Assembly (NCBI RefSeq): GCF_048544455.1
Contig: NC_133532.1
Span: 13,890,948-13,954,947, forward strand
Reading direction: 5' to 3'
DNA from: Silene latifolia
Lineage: Eukaryota > Streptophyta > Magnoliopsida > Caryophyllales > Caryophyllaceae
Length of the DNA stretch: 64,000 nucleotides
The translations under genes and the position numbers were made by a program. Below the pieces are notes generated by a model. That model did no database searches. It had not been told where the DNA came from and saw nothing but the letters and a program-made list of their open reading frames with translations. Every line of letters begins with the position of its first letter. Within the stretch, counting starts at the first letter, position 1. Of this stretch, positions 11,201 through 23,599 are shown in pieces.

Positions 11201-14089
11201 CATTATTATGATTAGCTAGATATAGAGAGACTCCTATTGTGATACTCGATAAATTTATAATATTGGGAATATCTCTTCATTTATGTTTGCATAGGGGGTA
11301 TTTGATTAGGCTAAGATCTTACTTAATTTATGGTTAGGAGTCTAGTAATTTTTCACATAATTTATCATTTTCTTTTCTTGTTTGTCAAGTAGCTTTCAAG
11401 CAAGACATCCTAATTTTCTATGTATATTGCTAGTAGGTTTCTTACTTGGACTTTTTCTAAGAGTAAGTCTTCTAAGAGATTGTCTCGCGCTAAGATAATA
11501 CTCCGTATGAGACATTTCCTATAACACACTGGTTGTTAATGCTTTTGAGGTCTTTTGATTGTAGTATTATGTTTTAACTATTCAATTTTTCATGCATTTA
11601 ATAGATATCTAACTTTTAAAACTTCTTGATTCCTGAAAGTTTGCCTGCTTTTAGGTGGTGCATGCTTTGTGTTCTAGATGAAGTAACTTATGGAAATTTA
11701 TGCACTCTGTTAAAATTAGTTCTCGAAATGATGGTGTCCCTCTAATTTAACCCTTTCTCGTTTTTGCAGCCCTATAGAGTTCATATTTGTCCTTTTCGAG
11801 GATTTTCACAGGTTCATCCATCGCCAGAGTAAGTATTACACAACTACACAAGTATAGATTGCCTTGCTAGTTATTTTTAGCAGCTTTTGCTTCTGCATGC
11901 CATGTCTCCCTCTTGTCGTCCAATGAGAAAATTTGAATACAAAATAAAAGAAATTAACCGTACATTATGCCTATGGTATTGTGTGGTATTGTGAGTATTG
12001 TCTATCACTCTATTGGCTTTAAATTCTGATTATCCGTTTCTGGTTCTATTTCGATATGTTACAACAACAACAATGTCTTAATCCCAAAATGATTTGGGGT
12101 TCACTGACATAAATCATCCTTTGAGATGGTCACTGACCAGTTGCACACCTAACAACAACAACAACATTACCCCAGTGCCTCAATGGCTCCTGCAATTTTC
12201 AAATTGCAGGGTAATGGGGGGTCGGATGTACGCAGCCTTACCCATGTGTTAGCGTAAAGAGGTTGTTTCCGAATGACTCAAGATGAAAATTGCGTCGAGA
12301 ACTGCATTGAAGGACCGCTACTTCACAAAAGAAAGAAGCGCAGCCACTTTAGTGAGCCATTTTGATTTATTCCATTATAATCCATAACCAACACAATGAG
12401 AGAAAAAGATAAGGTAGAAAAGGAAAAGATAACTCCCGACACTCGTATCCTCATTTTAGGACAGGTCCATGTGCTAAAAATTGTAATCATACTGAGTCGC
12501 ACACGTGGATATGTACTCGTGTGCGACACTCATACCCAAGTCAGATTAAGGGGTAATGTAAAAGGGCGGTTCATGAGTTCAATTAAGCCAAAAATGCTCA
12601 ACATCCTAGGGCATACTAATGATGCTTGATCTTTCAAAGTGCCTAATATAAAGCACTTGATAATCTGCCGAAATTTGAGAATTGGTCAGTTTATATCTTC
12701 AAGTGATAGGCTGAAGGGTGGAGTAACTATCAGTTGACGTCATAGTCTTAAGGAAAATTTTTTATCAGTAAACTAAGGGCTTAAGGCCCTGTTCTTTTGG
12801 ACTTAAAGTCACTTAATTTAAGTTCACTTCAGATCCTATAAGTTCAGTGCACTTCAGATCCTATAAGTTAAGTTAAGTTCAGATCAAATCCTATCCGGTC
12901 CAAAAGAAAAGGGCCTAATCTGTGTAATTTCTTCTAGTTTTGGTTTTTGATTGTGATTACTTCCCCACTAGCCAAGGAATAGCCAAGGAATTCAATTTTC
13001 TTGCTCAGCTTAAGCTGCTCTCTCTCTCTGCTTCTTTTGTAGTTTTCTTTGTCCGGTCCCATGTCTTTTTTCAAAGAATTAAGTATGTTTTTCGTTTCTA
13101 GACATTTTCGAATGAAGAAATATTTAGAATGTGGTTTATTCGGTATGTTAAAACATTTTTATTTTTCATGGAGACAAAACATTGCTTTAGTGCTAGGCAT
13201 GGGTAAGCAATTTTGAAGGTTTTTGATAGGAAACTCAATTCACTGCGATGTTTCTTCAGTAGCTACCTTATTTTCTTTTTGGTATGTTTCTTTGATATCT
13301 TTCAGTTGGATTTTGAAAGACCAATTTTAATGTAATAGATAATTTCCATTTTGGTGCCGCAAGATTTCACTAAATTTCAATTTGGTGAAATTTCACTGAA
13401 TTTTGCATAGACAAGCTCAACAATACTTCCTTTGTCCCGGTCATTTCTTTAGGTGGTGGGGTGTCTTGGTCATTTCTTTACGTGTCCGTTTTTGGTTTTA
13501 AAAGTTATCTTTTCTTCTCATGTGCATGTTGCTTTTTCACTTTTTGTATTTCTTAAAGCATACAACTCTCCTTTTCTTGGTCTTTTCACCAAAAGCAAAC
13601 GTAAAGAAATGATTGGGACGGAGAAAATATGTCATTAGGTTGCAACTACTCATCCACACTACACAAGTAGGAGATTATTATTATACCTCGATGGATTCAA
13701 TGTTTTCTTAAATCTTATGCCATTATAATCGAAACGAATTGAGAGTAGCTTATTTATGTCGATCTTATGTTGGTAGGTCAAGCCTCGGAATGATGAACAC
13801 AATGACCCCCATGGTCAACCATCAACATCCCGGTGGAAGCAGCCCACACCCACATGGATGGCTCCAGTTTCATCATACTCCATTTCCGCATCACCCACTA
13901 GCATCAGGCTTACCTATGCCTATTGGGAATGCCGCTGGGAGATTCGACACTCAAAGAAACTTGCCAAGATTTGTATCACCCGGACGAGTTTACGATCCAA
14001 ATGGAGGTTTCTCTCCCTATGGCGAAAGTCCTTTGAATTACTCCCATTCGTGGGTAAGCGATAATAATCCACATTTTCCGTTGCAATGA
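8216..14089 (+). CDS. RFI2: RING-H2 finger protein, RFI2-like E3 ubiquitin ligase
   Basis: Probable E3 ubiquitin ligase. Exons are 8216-8369, 9439-9611, 11770-11828 and 13777-14089; all use GT-AG and join in frame to 232 codons plus stop. The RING-H2 domain starts near residue 24: CSIC, then CGHEFHLDCI across the first splice, then CPNCRKIEKGQWLYANG. CPNCR followed closely by E-x-GQW is the pattern I associate with the RFI2 group (red/far-red signalling and flowering in Arabidopsis). Exon 3 encodes PYRVHICPFRGFSQVHPSP, a conserved short block of that group. Exon 4 is low-complexity, rich in His, Pro and Gly. I chose the ATG at 8216 because it directly precedes an acidic N-terminus; an in-frame ATG at 8144 would add 24 residues. 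Introns 2 and 3 carry MITEs and SINEs. Confidence 0.85.
9919..10373. mobile_element. hAT-like MITE in RING gene intron 2
   Basis: The left end TGGCCCTGTTTGGTAAAC and right end GTTTACCAAATACCCC are imperfect inverted repeats. Two further copies of the end motif lie inside (near 10039 and 10274), suggesting a foldback or nested structure. No ORF. Confidence 0.5.
12063..12290 (-). repeat. SINE-like copies in RING gene intron 3
   Basis: Two adjoining blocks begin on + with ACAACAACAACAATGTCTTA (12063) and AACAACAACAACAACATTAC (about 12150). On - the second reads GGTAAGGCTGCGTACATCCG and ends in GGTAATGTTGTTGTTGTTG. Same modules as the copies in the GH1 introns. Confidence 0.5.
12784..12916. mobile_element. 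hAT-like MITE in RING gene intron 3
   Basis: The left end AGGCCCTGTTCTTTTGGA pairs with the right end TCCAAAAGAAAAGGGCCT at 17 of 18 positions. The inside holds repeated CACTTCAGATCCTATAAGTT units. 133 bp, no ORF. Confidence 0.7.
13424..13629. mobile_element. Stowaway-like MITE in RING gene intron 3
   Basis: The ends TACTTCCTTTGTCCCGGTCA and, reversed, TATTTTCTCCGTCCCAATCA are imperfect inverted repeats of the CTCCGTCCC class. The element is intronic and upstream of the last exon. Confidence 0.6.
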
Positions 14090-15299
14090 TGGGTTGTATA
14101 TATTGGAAGTGACCCCAAACTTAGCACATACTATGGTTAGTCTCATGGTCTTGGGTGCATTTTGCTCCGACTATGATGTTAATAGTATTCCTTGGCCATG
14201 AAAATGTGGACTTTGGTGTGGCATTTTATCTTTGGTTTCAGAGGTGTACGACCAAAAACGACGACTTTTCCCCCATGGTTCTGTACATTTAAGCTGAAAC
14301 TTGATGTTTCCGTAACTAATGTAAAGAAGAGTAGCCCGGAATATGGGACAATTGTATGTGAACTATAAATGCTCATAAGCCAAGTTTTGTGAGAAACTCC
14401 TACATCATTCCGACAAAGCCTTTGCCAAGTATTATCGGCCTGTTTTTGGCCCTCGAAGACCTGTGACACTGACGTGTTTTGTTTCAATTTTGAATTAAAC
14501 TAGTAAGACAGATCCAAATCATAAGGAGATTATGACCCGAATTTATAAAAGAATACTCCGTAATTATCAAAAGAACCCGTTTAACGTTAGACTGTAAATC
14601 ACTTGGACTAAGGTATGTCGTGTCACTCGTGTGTTAACTGTAAATCACTTTTGGCTTGTTATTTTTAAGAAAAAATTCTATTTAATTATTATACTTGATA
14701 CATTTGAACCCTTCTATAATATTTAGGGAAATTTTGAGTCTCCAAAGTATTAGAGGGAGCGTGCAAAATTCTCTAGATTGTGTAATTTTAGAGAATCAAA
14801 AGGCCGTTTAGCGAAGTGGTCTTATAAAAACCAGGCATAACCTTAGCCAGTCGAAGTGCCTAACAGAGAGTTGATAGGTTAACTGCAACATAAACATAGG
14901 CTTCGACGACCAAACAGCTGTTTCAACGTTCTCAATTAAAGAACATTAAGAGTAACATCTCCGGAGTAGTTCACACTTTGGGCCACTAAATACTTTGTAA
15001 TAAACGAAATCAATTAGCCGCATCATCGAGATTGGGTTGCATCAAATCCTAACTGCTTGAGGTGTATCCTATTTTAGCGGACCTAAATCTCGAAGAATTC
15101 AATCCAAATCCGGCCTAGAGCCATCATGTCCATAAATTATTGATCTAGATCCTCCCTATTAAGTATACATATGAATCAAAGCTACTGAAAAAGATGGAAT
15201 TGGCATGTAATTAAACTGAAAAGCTGTCGGATTGATCTGAGCAACAACGGATTAAAATCAGTGAAATTGCAACGATGTTTTAACCAGTAATGTAACCTA
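14090..15299. other. Intergenic stretch between convergent genes
   Basis: Contains the 3' UTR of the RING gene (from 14090) and then unassigned AT-rich sequence. No coding region, tRNA or clear transposon end is supported. Confidence 0.45.
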
Positions 15300-15489
15300 A
15301 GGAAGAGAATACCAAAGTTTTCAGGCATCACAAAACAATGTGTTTGCCAACATCAAGTTTTGATACAGTAAAATAGACTATTAAACTGAAATCATAGCTG
15401 CAACTCTTGCAAAGCCGCCTTCCTGTTGCTACTCCATTAGCCGTCTTTCCATCACTCGGAAACTTTGTAGATTGCCAGTACAATTTCAC
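15300..15489 (-). other. Probable 3' UTR exon of the SR gene
   Basis: On - there is an acceptor CTAACAG ending at 15490, followed by non-repetitive sequence. A donor at 16144 (CA|GTATGA) spliced to 15489 would end the protein ...SLSQ followed at once by TGA. That supports a spliced 3' UTR, with the hAT element inside the intron. The downstream border is a guess. Confidence 0.4.
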
Positions 15490-15542
15490 CTGTTAGGAGA
15501 AATTTCAGAATTCCAGAGGAACAACTTTTTAGAAAGTGAGGT

Positions 15543-16080
15543 TAGATGTGGCAATTATTGACACGACACAAACCTGACACGAAGTTAGCGGGTTGGGGTC
15601 ACGACGTTGTGACCCAATTAAGTAACTGGGTAGACACGGACATGGCACGAAACTTAAATGGGTCGGGTTAGGGTTGAGCTCTTTTGACACGAACCCGACA
15701 CGAATAACCCGCTTATTTGAAAGTGTCCTGATATATTTGGGTTGAATCAATAATCCACCCAAACAACTTAAAAATAAGTATTTTCATTCCTCATTTTTGG
15801 GATAATAGCTTATAAAGCTTAGTTTATTGTATTAAACGGGTTATGTAGGTTAAAAATGACCCGTTAAAAGATAAATGGGTTAAACATGACCTGCTAAAAG
15901 ATAAATGGGTTAAACAAGTCGGGTTGGCTTATAGAAAAATTAAATGGGTTGGGTTAGGGTTGATGACAAATGACCCGTTTATGTAATTGGGTCGGGCTAG
16001 GGTTGGGCCCCGTTGGGGTAGTGGTGACCCGTTTAAAATTGACACGAACACGACACGACCTGATCTGTTTGCCAGGTCTA
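15543..16080. mobile_element. Non-autonomous hAT element with 8-bp target duplication
   Basis: The ends TAGATGTGGCAA and, in reverse complement, TAGACCTGGCAA are near-identical terminal repeats. The 8-bp duplication AGTGAGGT is perfect at 15535-15542 and 16081-16088, as expected for hAT. The inside is rich in GGGTT, GACACGA and similar repeats and has no ORF. It sits just after the SR gene stop codon. Confidence 0.85.
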
Positions 16081-16131
16081 AGTGAGGTATTCAAAACTCA
16101 AAAGGGCAACGAAATCATATAATCAGGGGTC

Positions 16132-19100
16132 TTAAAACTCATACTGTGAAAGACTCCTGCTCCTGCTTCGTGCCCTAACCGGGCTCGGGCTCTTGCTCTT
16201 GCTCAGGCTCCTGCTTCGTTCCCTAACTGGGCTCTTGCTCTTGCTTAGGCTCCTGCTCCTACTACGGCGTGGGCTGGGGCTACGCTTCTTCGGGCTTTTA
16301 CTCACATTTTTCTTACGCTGCAGATAGAATTTTAGTATAATAACGCAAGTTTTACATGAAACAACCCTCCCAAGTTCTATCCCTATAAGGAACCATAGCT
16401 TTAGCCGATTAGCCAAACCCTTTTGGTTACCAAAAGAAAAGAAAATAGCAAAAGATCAGCTTAACTTCCGCTTTGGTTTTGAGATATTACCACCGATTTC
16501 AAATTTATGGTCACCATTTAGCTTAAGCAGACAACCACTACGAAATTGACGACATTATGTTACTACTAGAATATGTCAAGGCACACTTACAGATGGCACC
16601 GGTGATCTGGATTTGGAAGGTGATCTGCAAAAAGTTCCAGAAACAATGCAATTTAATATCAACTTGTCCTGCCCAACAACCTTTCAGACCCTGACCCAAA
16701 AGCCTTGATGCTTCGTGCACGCCAGTGTTACCAATTTCATACTCAAGAATAAACATCAATTGGGACAAAGACAGAAGAAAACAAGTATCTTTAGCAAGAC
16801 AGGAAACAAATTAGTAACTCTATTGCATTTGAAACCCAACAAACTAGATGTGAACCTTTTAGAACAGCGTCCTATAATTTAATGCATACAGCATCCTTTT
16901 CCAGATTGTATGACCATATCCATAGAATCCAGTAAGCTCCAAAATTCCACTAGCATTTAGTTCCCAGTATTCCAGCTTTAAAATGCCAGTCCATGATCTT
17001 CTGTGTCCAATCTAGCACCCATGGATATGTGATGCTAAATGCATTAGAACAAATAGACCATGAAGGTACCCAACGCTGTGACTCAAATAGACTATGAGTT
17101 GAGACACTTGAAGCATATCCAATCCAGATCCTAAACTGTCATCCCCGTATTGCCGCACATATCTATGCAACCATACATGCATCAATCACACAAAGAAATA
17201 AGATGTGTGAAACAAGGATGAGGCAGTTTCCAAGCAAATAAACAACCCAACAGACAAATTTACAGAAACATCCTCTCCTTTCTCTCATGTCATTAGGTAA
17301 GATTGTTGTGAAGTTTGAAGGGACTATCAGCTAGCGGAGTGGTTCCCTGCCCCCATACTCTCAGACGACAAAACATACTCAGCTCAACCTCCACTTCCAC
17401 AGATCCTCGAAAATAAATACGGTATACGAAGAGAGAAACGTAAAAACAATCCGTCGAAAAATATTATAAAATGAAGGAATCAATATATGTTACACGTGCA
17501 TGATTAAACTTATGAACGTAAACCATTCAAAACTGTCGACACAAACAGAATAACTCTGCGCATGATCAATAAGAAACTATCTTCATAGGAAGCACTTTCC
17601 TATAGAACATCAATCAAAAATGATAATTCATACCTTGAAACAGGAGACCTCGAGCGAGAACGTGAAGAGACTGAACGAGATCGAGACCTAGCAGGCAACC
17701 TGCGAGAAGCCTTCTTTGGTGACCTGCTGCACAATATCCAGGTACCCCAGCAAATAAGAAACAAAGAAATTTCAAACCAAGCTACTGAATCTGCACTCCA
17801 GAAAAATATTAAAGAAACAAACCTTGGACTTCTGCTCCTGCTATAACTACGACCACGGCCACGGCTGCGGCTGCGGCTTCTGCTCCTTCCTCTTGAAGGA
17901 CTAGGGCTACCTTTATATTCCTTCACCTGAAAATAGATGAAAATGAATGTGAGGAAAGGTCCAACTTAATTCCAGACATTAAAATATTATGCTTGACACC
18001 TTGCAGATGAATAACTACTGAAAGGTGTCAGAGATGAGGTTATATCCACCAAAAAAAATCAAAATAGATACAAAAAGGATAACTTCACGCCATACCCTGA
18101 CATATGCTCGAGAAAATGCATTGCGGAACTCTGTGTCATCAAGCTTTCTAATCTGCAGCACCAAATTCATCGTTCCGATGATTGTGTCATCCACTACAAT
18201 AGGAGTACAAATAAAGGAGAAGGGGAGAGGGGAGGAGAGAGGCAGGAAGTATACAGCATTTTTCATGTCTTCATAATTTGTATAATCCACAATTCCAGTT
18301 GTTCCTTCATAAAATTGAAATCAAATGTCATTAACGAAACAAAAAGTAACTCATAGTCCCAAAATTGTAATTGTTGCTCGTGACTTGTGCCCATGCTAAT
18401 ATTCTCGTAAGATTGGAGTATTAAGCAGTATATTACCGCCACCCTCGCGAAAAACTTGAGAGAAGCAAACATCTCCAGCTTTACGCATGTGATCCTAAGA
18501 AGAAAAGTAAAAAACCCATCAGAAACTGTAGCATTGAAGCAAAAATACAAGACATTTATGCAAACATGAGGATGAAACGAATGACTGAACCGAACCAACT
18601 TCAAAAAGCTAAACAGCATCAATACCTTCAAGTCTTGCCAAGAAGCAGAGTTTGGTAATCCCGTAATCAGCACTGCACAGATCAGAGTTAGACCAGAGAT
18701 CCACACCTATCCACTCTATCAGATTTCAGTTGAAAGGACAACTATACTTAAAGAGGAAGATTACCTCGATATTCGGTGTGTTTTGAGACACCACGGCGCC
18801 CACCGCTGAAACTGCTATGGCGGTCAGTTGATGCTGAGTGACCACGTCCACCATGAGCCAACTCAACCTGTGAAATGATGAGCCAAATTTCACACTACGA
18901 CACAAATTATGCAGTCTCAACTATAACCATCGCCACATAAGTGTAGTTGATAGTTGACATACCCGAAGACGGTGCCCATCAAAGTCATAGCCATCACGGC
19001 CATCAATAGCATCTAGGGCATCACGAGCCTCCTCAAACTGCAAGATACAATTGTCAAACAATGAACGAGGTGATTCATGAAATTATCTATTTTCATCGAA

Positions 19101-21486
19101 ACATGCTTCAAGAACGTATCTTTATGTAAGCTTATCAGTTTACACGCAAAACATGGTTAACACTTAAGTAGCTTACGAAAGGTGAAAATGTGAAATGATA
19201 TGTGCACATTGCTCGTATGAGAGAAAATCATGAAACTTGCAAATTTGACCGGAACCAACAGCAAATGCTATGCTTAAGAGTCTTCAGTTCACAAAATACT
19301 TTATTTAGATAACAAGCTAGCAATTCTTAGGAGTCGTTTGGTTACCCACTAAATAATGCAGGAACTTAAATTCATGTGAATTGGAAAATGGGTATGTTGT
19401 TTGGTTACCCCAATTCACATGAATTGGAAGTTCCCATGAATTCCAATTCCTCCACAATGGAGGAAGTTGCTTACCTAGGCCCCCCTAGGTAAGTTAGAAT
19501 GCCTACATGAATTGCACTTCCTCCATGGCAACCAAACATTTTTTTGCAATTCACATGAATTCCAAATTCACGTGTTTTATGACTTCCTAGGCAATACAAA
19601 TTCCTATATGCAACCAAACGACCCCTAATGTGTCTTGGTTTCAAGAATAAGGGGAAGGCATTATAAAATATGCCAAACTATTTTTCCTAATAATACTCTT
19701 ACGAAGTATTTTAATATTAAAAAAATCAAGCGTACTAGCACATTACAAGTTAGCATATTATATTCTTGTAATGCCCCAAGAATCAAATACTCTAGTAATA
19801 TTTGTATTGCCTAGAGCAGATTGAGTATGGCAAGGGACAAAATGTGTATCGCGACTAGCATAAGCTTCATGAGGCATGCTTTTGGGAATCTTTATTTAAA
19901 ACAATGTTCAGAATTTTTTTTAAAAAAATAGCAAAATAGGGTCCACATAGGCTCGGGTTTTCAAAATTTTGGTCCGCAACAAACACGCCAAGTCCGGCGT
20001 GTGTCCATCCGGAACACCGCATATGCCATAGTGTGTTTCCTTTTAAGACGAAAAAAAAAAGTAAAATAGTTAACGAATGAGTTTATGAAGCGAAGGTAAA
20101 GAACTCAATTGGTCATTGATTGGTGTTAAGTTCCCTGTGTGACTACATGTCAAGTGTTCAAATCCTACAGGAAGCAAATTGTTTTTCTAAATTTATTCCA
20201 AAGACAGCATATTTATGCTACATAAAACATTAACAAATGGTTGGCCAGAGATTAAAACCTACGTCTCCAGGCTAGTATATCATCCCCGTAACCACTATAA
20301 CACAAAGCAACTTGTGTCTCTGAAGTATTCAATCATTTCAATTAAATATAAGAGCTAAAATTAGTAAAATCAACCACGCAACCCACCATGGCGTTCCCAC
20401 AGTGAAAACACCATACGAGATGGCGTTTTTCCTGTTCCCCAACTTCGTGATTTCCGATCTACATGGACCCTATTTGGATAAATATTTTTGGAATACACAA
20501 TTAACTATTTATTTTTCAAACATTATTTATAAAAAAGGCTTCTGCTTTAGACACAAATGTTTGCCACAATAACATCGAAAATCCCTTTGTATCAAAACTG
20601 AAGGGCATGGCAGTTGTTTCAACTGTCAATAAACACGAATCAAACGAACACTTTTTTCAAACTGAAATTGGTATTACTTTGTCCTTTCATTCAGCCTATC
20701 CTCTTTGTGCCTCTAACCCAATACTCTTATCATCTCAAAACCTCAACCCAACTTGAGGACATCAGAAGTTCAGAACACTGCCTTAAAGCAAAATGCAGAT
20801 GTTTATTTAATAAACATTTACAAGAGAAAAGTTTCGAGATTTCAGGTGCACAAAAAATCCTACCTCAACAAATGCATAACCTGGAGGCCTTGGTGGAATC
20901 TTCAACTCAATGTGAGCAATGGGTCCATACTACAAAACAGATTAAAAAGAAAATTATAAGACCAATTTGATTAGAAAAAACAAGAGAAACAAAATAAGGC
21001 TATACTAGTTGATCATCACTGAGCACGGCAATCTTAATGACATGTTCACTATCAACATCAAGAACGACATGCTATTGAATAGCAAATCACAAAACCTACC
21101 AATGCTGAGTGTCGTTTTTTTCAAAACACCCTAGTTGTGTAATGTCATCCTATTTATTAATCAACCCTACAAACTTAATGGTGAACCGACTCGAAAAACC
21201 TACAAATTCAAACATTGTGAATCCAAATGCTGCATTTCCAGCAGACAAGATGATTCTAATCCCAACAAATGACATTCTATTCCCTAAAAAAAAAGAAAAA
21301 ACACATTCGAAGTAAAACATTAGCGCCTCAAACTAAGTACGAGGTAAATACGAATGAATAAAAACCGAAACTAATCAAATAATCCCTCCGTCCCAATCAT
21401 TTGTTTACCTTTTCGATTATTTAATTTATGTTAATCAAATCAAAGGTAAACAAGTGGGGTATCAAATTAAACGATAATAAATCAAC

Positions 21487-21518
<32 letters not shown>

Positions 21519-21602
21519 GTAAAATAGATCTTCGACTTCTCTCTCCCTAATATCACCAGGAAGATTGCCAACATAAAGTGTTCTCTTAGATCTGCTGCTC
21601 AT
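16132..21602 (-). CDS. SR34A: Serine/arginine-rich splicing factor, SR34A-like
   Basis: Nuclear pre-mRNA splicing factor of the SF2/ASF type. Coding exons from the 5' end: 21516-21602, 20864-20929, 18963-19037, 18765-18867, 18626-18672, 18437-18494, 18255-18304, 18096-18152, 17823-17926, 17634-17726, 16591-16624, 16132-16317. All join in frame to 319 codons plus stop. RRM1 starts at once ([21 protein letters not shown]1-like GYAFVEF). A Gly-rich linker ([10 protein letters not shown]) leads to RRM2 with the signature SWQDLKDHMR. The C-terminal 120 or so residues are an RS domain with SPKK and SKSKSPV repeats. HGGRG plus RVKEY favour SR34A over SR30 or SR34, from memory of those families. A 5' UTR intron is likely (acceptor TTTTTTCAG just before the ATG; donor CG|GTAATTTCC near 21875). 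A 28-nt T run follows the first coding donor. Long introns 2 and 10 are candidate alternative-splicing sites. An alternative end by splicing 16145 to 15489 stops at the same region. Confidence 0.92.
19329..19627. mobile_element. MITE with TCGTTTGGTT ends in SR gene intron 2
   Basis: The left end AGGAGTCGTTTGGTTACC matches the reversed right end AGGGGTCGTTTGGTTGC. The inside repeats ATTCACATGAATTCCAATTC palindromes, giving strong secondary structure. No ORF. Confidence 0.65.
20105..20300. repeat. tRNA-like (SINE) relics in SR gene intron 2
   Basis: On + near 20108-20180 an A-box-like TTGGTCATTGATTGGT is followed by a B-box-like GTGTTCAAATCCT. On - near 20300-20255 a second block reads GTGGTTACGGGGATGAT with a weak B box. 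Neither gives a credible cloverleaf, so I call decayed SINE heads. Confidence 0.3.
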
Positions 21603-21960
21603 TTTTCCTGAAAAAATAACATTCAAAATCAACAATTTCAATAGCAATTCAAAATCATCGTAAAAGAATAAAAGGATAACACGAAAAAATCGAAATAATT
21701 ACAATCGCGATTGACGGAAACGGATATAAAAGAGGATGAATTGAATTTCTAGGGTTTCAGAGAAGAGATAGATAAAGCGAGGAGATGGAAATCGATAATC
21801 AATTGACGAAAAGCTGAGGAACCCTAAATTGAAGAAAATGCATAAATTAAAAAGGGAAAGGAGAGGGAAATTACCGAGTGAAAGGAGAGTGCGTGATTTA
21901 GGAGGACGACGACAACGGCGATGTTAAGATAAAATGAGCTTTTTAAGTGACGGATTAGAT
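21603..21960 (-). promoter_or_regulatory. SR gene 5' UTR, UTR intron and proximal promoter region
   Basis: On - a donor CG|GTAATTTCCC (about 21875) and an acceptor TTTTTTCAG just upstream of the ATG fit a 5' UTR intron of about 260 nt. The first exon and promoter would lie around 21880-21960. No TATA box can be fixed. Confidence 0.45.
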
Positions 21961-22238
21961 TACAATACACGACACTAAAATATCAAGTGTACTACTCACG
22001 TGCAACTTTTTTTTTTTCCGGTCGTCAAAACTCAAAAGTAGAGCTGATTAAGTGCGGGCCAGTTCGTTTGGCCTGTTCTGTTTGGATTGCTTTATAAACG
22101 GGCTTGGACATAAAAATAGGTTAAATTATCGGGTAATGGGCAACAAAAATAGGCCCGCTAGAATTGATGGGCGGTTATTAACAAAGAGAAATATCCATGG
22201 GCAGGCCTGCTATGCCCGTTGAAAATAATATTTTCCTA

Positions 22239-23364
22239 TCAATACTATATATTAAATCCAGAAACCAAAAGATTTTAATGTAATTAAAGAAATTTATACA
22301 AATTAATTATACTATATAGTTTTAAATCAACAGTACTGTGTGATGGACCCGATTAATTAAAGGATCTCAATGCAAATATTATATAGTTTGGGTTAAAACT
22401 AAATTATATAGAAGCTTGGTAACTTTCCTAAACATTTGTAAGAGACTAAAACATGGTCAATTTCCTTAAAATAAAATAATTAATTAAGATGGTCAATTTC
22501 AAGGAGATTAAAATAAAGAAGATGCTTGGTAAGTTTCCTAAATATTTATAGAAGACTAGAAAATGGTCAATTTCCTTGAAACAAAATAATTAATTAGTAT
22601 AAACATGCACACTTATGGTATTAATTATTATCATCATAAAATTATATATTAAATTTAAAATCTATGCAATTTTATTAAACTTTATTTATAGTTTATTAGA
22701 TGTATAGAGATGTTAATTATTTAACATACAAAAATATAATAAGTAGGTTATAAATAATTCAAGTTACATTCCATAATATATAATATTGCATAATTCTTTC
22801 GATTTGATTTAATGCATATATGTAATATATTTATATAAATATATAATCCTCTTAAAACTGCATGTCTAAGTAGTAAAAGTAATTTCGTTAGTAAAGAAAA
22901 GAATTGTAGTAACATTCACTCATTTGAATAGTAAAAGTAACAATATTATCAGCGAGATTAGTGAAAGTAGTAGAAACAACAACGGGAATAGTGAAATAAT
23001 CAATATTAATGCGGCAATAGTGAAAGTAACAATAATTACGGCGGGAGTAATGAAATTATCAATATTAATGCGGCAATAGTAACAGTAACAATAATTACGA
23101 CGGGAGTAGTGAAAGTGACAATGATTACGGGCAAGTAGTGAAATGTTATTACTATTGTTTCATTAATATAAGAGTAAAATATTAGTAACGGGAGTAGTGA
23201 ATTTGTCTCAAAATTTATTTCATCGTAATTTTAGGATATGTCATAGAAAAATATATTAATGATAAATTTATGGGTTATGCAACTTTAAGTAATTTTATTT
23301 AATGGAAAAAAAAAAATCAATGGTAAGTAGAGGTAACCCGGGCGAAGCCGGGCACCAATACTAG
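22239..23364 (+). mobile_element. Non-autonomous Helitron, + orientation
   Basis: Starts TCAATACTATATATTAAA after a host A. Ends CTAG (23361-23364) before a host T, with a GC-rich hairpin CCCGGGCGAAGCCGGG at 23337-23352, eight nt upstream of the end. This is the standard Helitron layout. The interior repeats modules like GGGAGTAGTGAAAGT and has no Rep/Hel ORF. Confidence 0.75.
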
Positions 23365-23599
23365 TCTTTATTAATATGACAACTTCTTAAACATAAAAAA
23401 AATTGTACTCCGTATTTAACAATATGCTAACTACACTTTTCTTTTTTTTTTTTTAAAGAAATTATCAATTCATTAATAAATAGTCTTACGACAACTAAAA
23501 CTTGTGTCAAATTTGACCAGATACAACTCGACTAGAACCAAATAAAATAAAATCTCGTTCAAATAAAGATCTGTAAACTTGAATTGCTCCAAAGCACAT

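Noticed and set aside
13858-14064. Second open frame overlapping the last RING exon
   Set aside because: Out of frame with the spliced RING coding sequence, which matches the family at every splice; a shadow.
20614-20970. 118-codon open frame on + in the SR gene
   Set aside because: Antisense shadow over SR exon 2 and its introns; no motif or start context.
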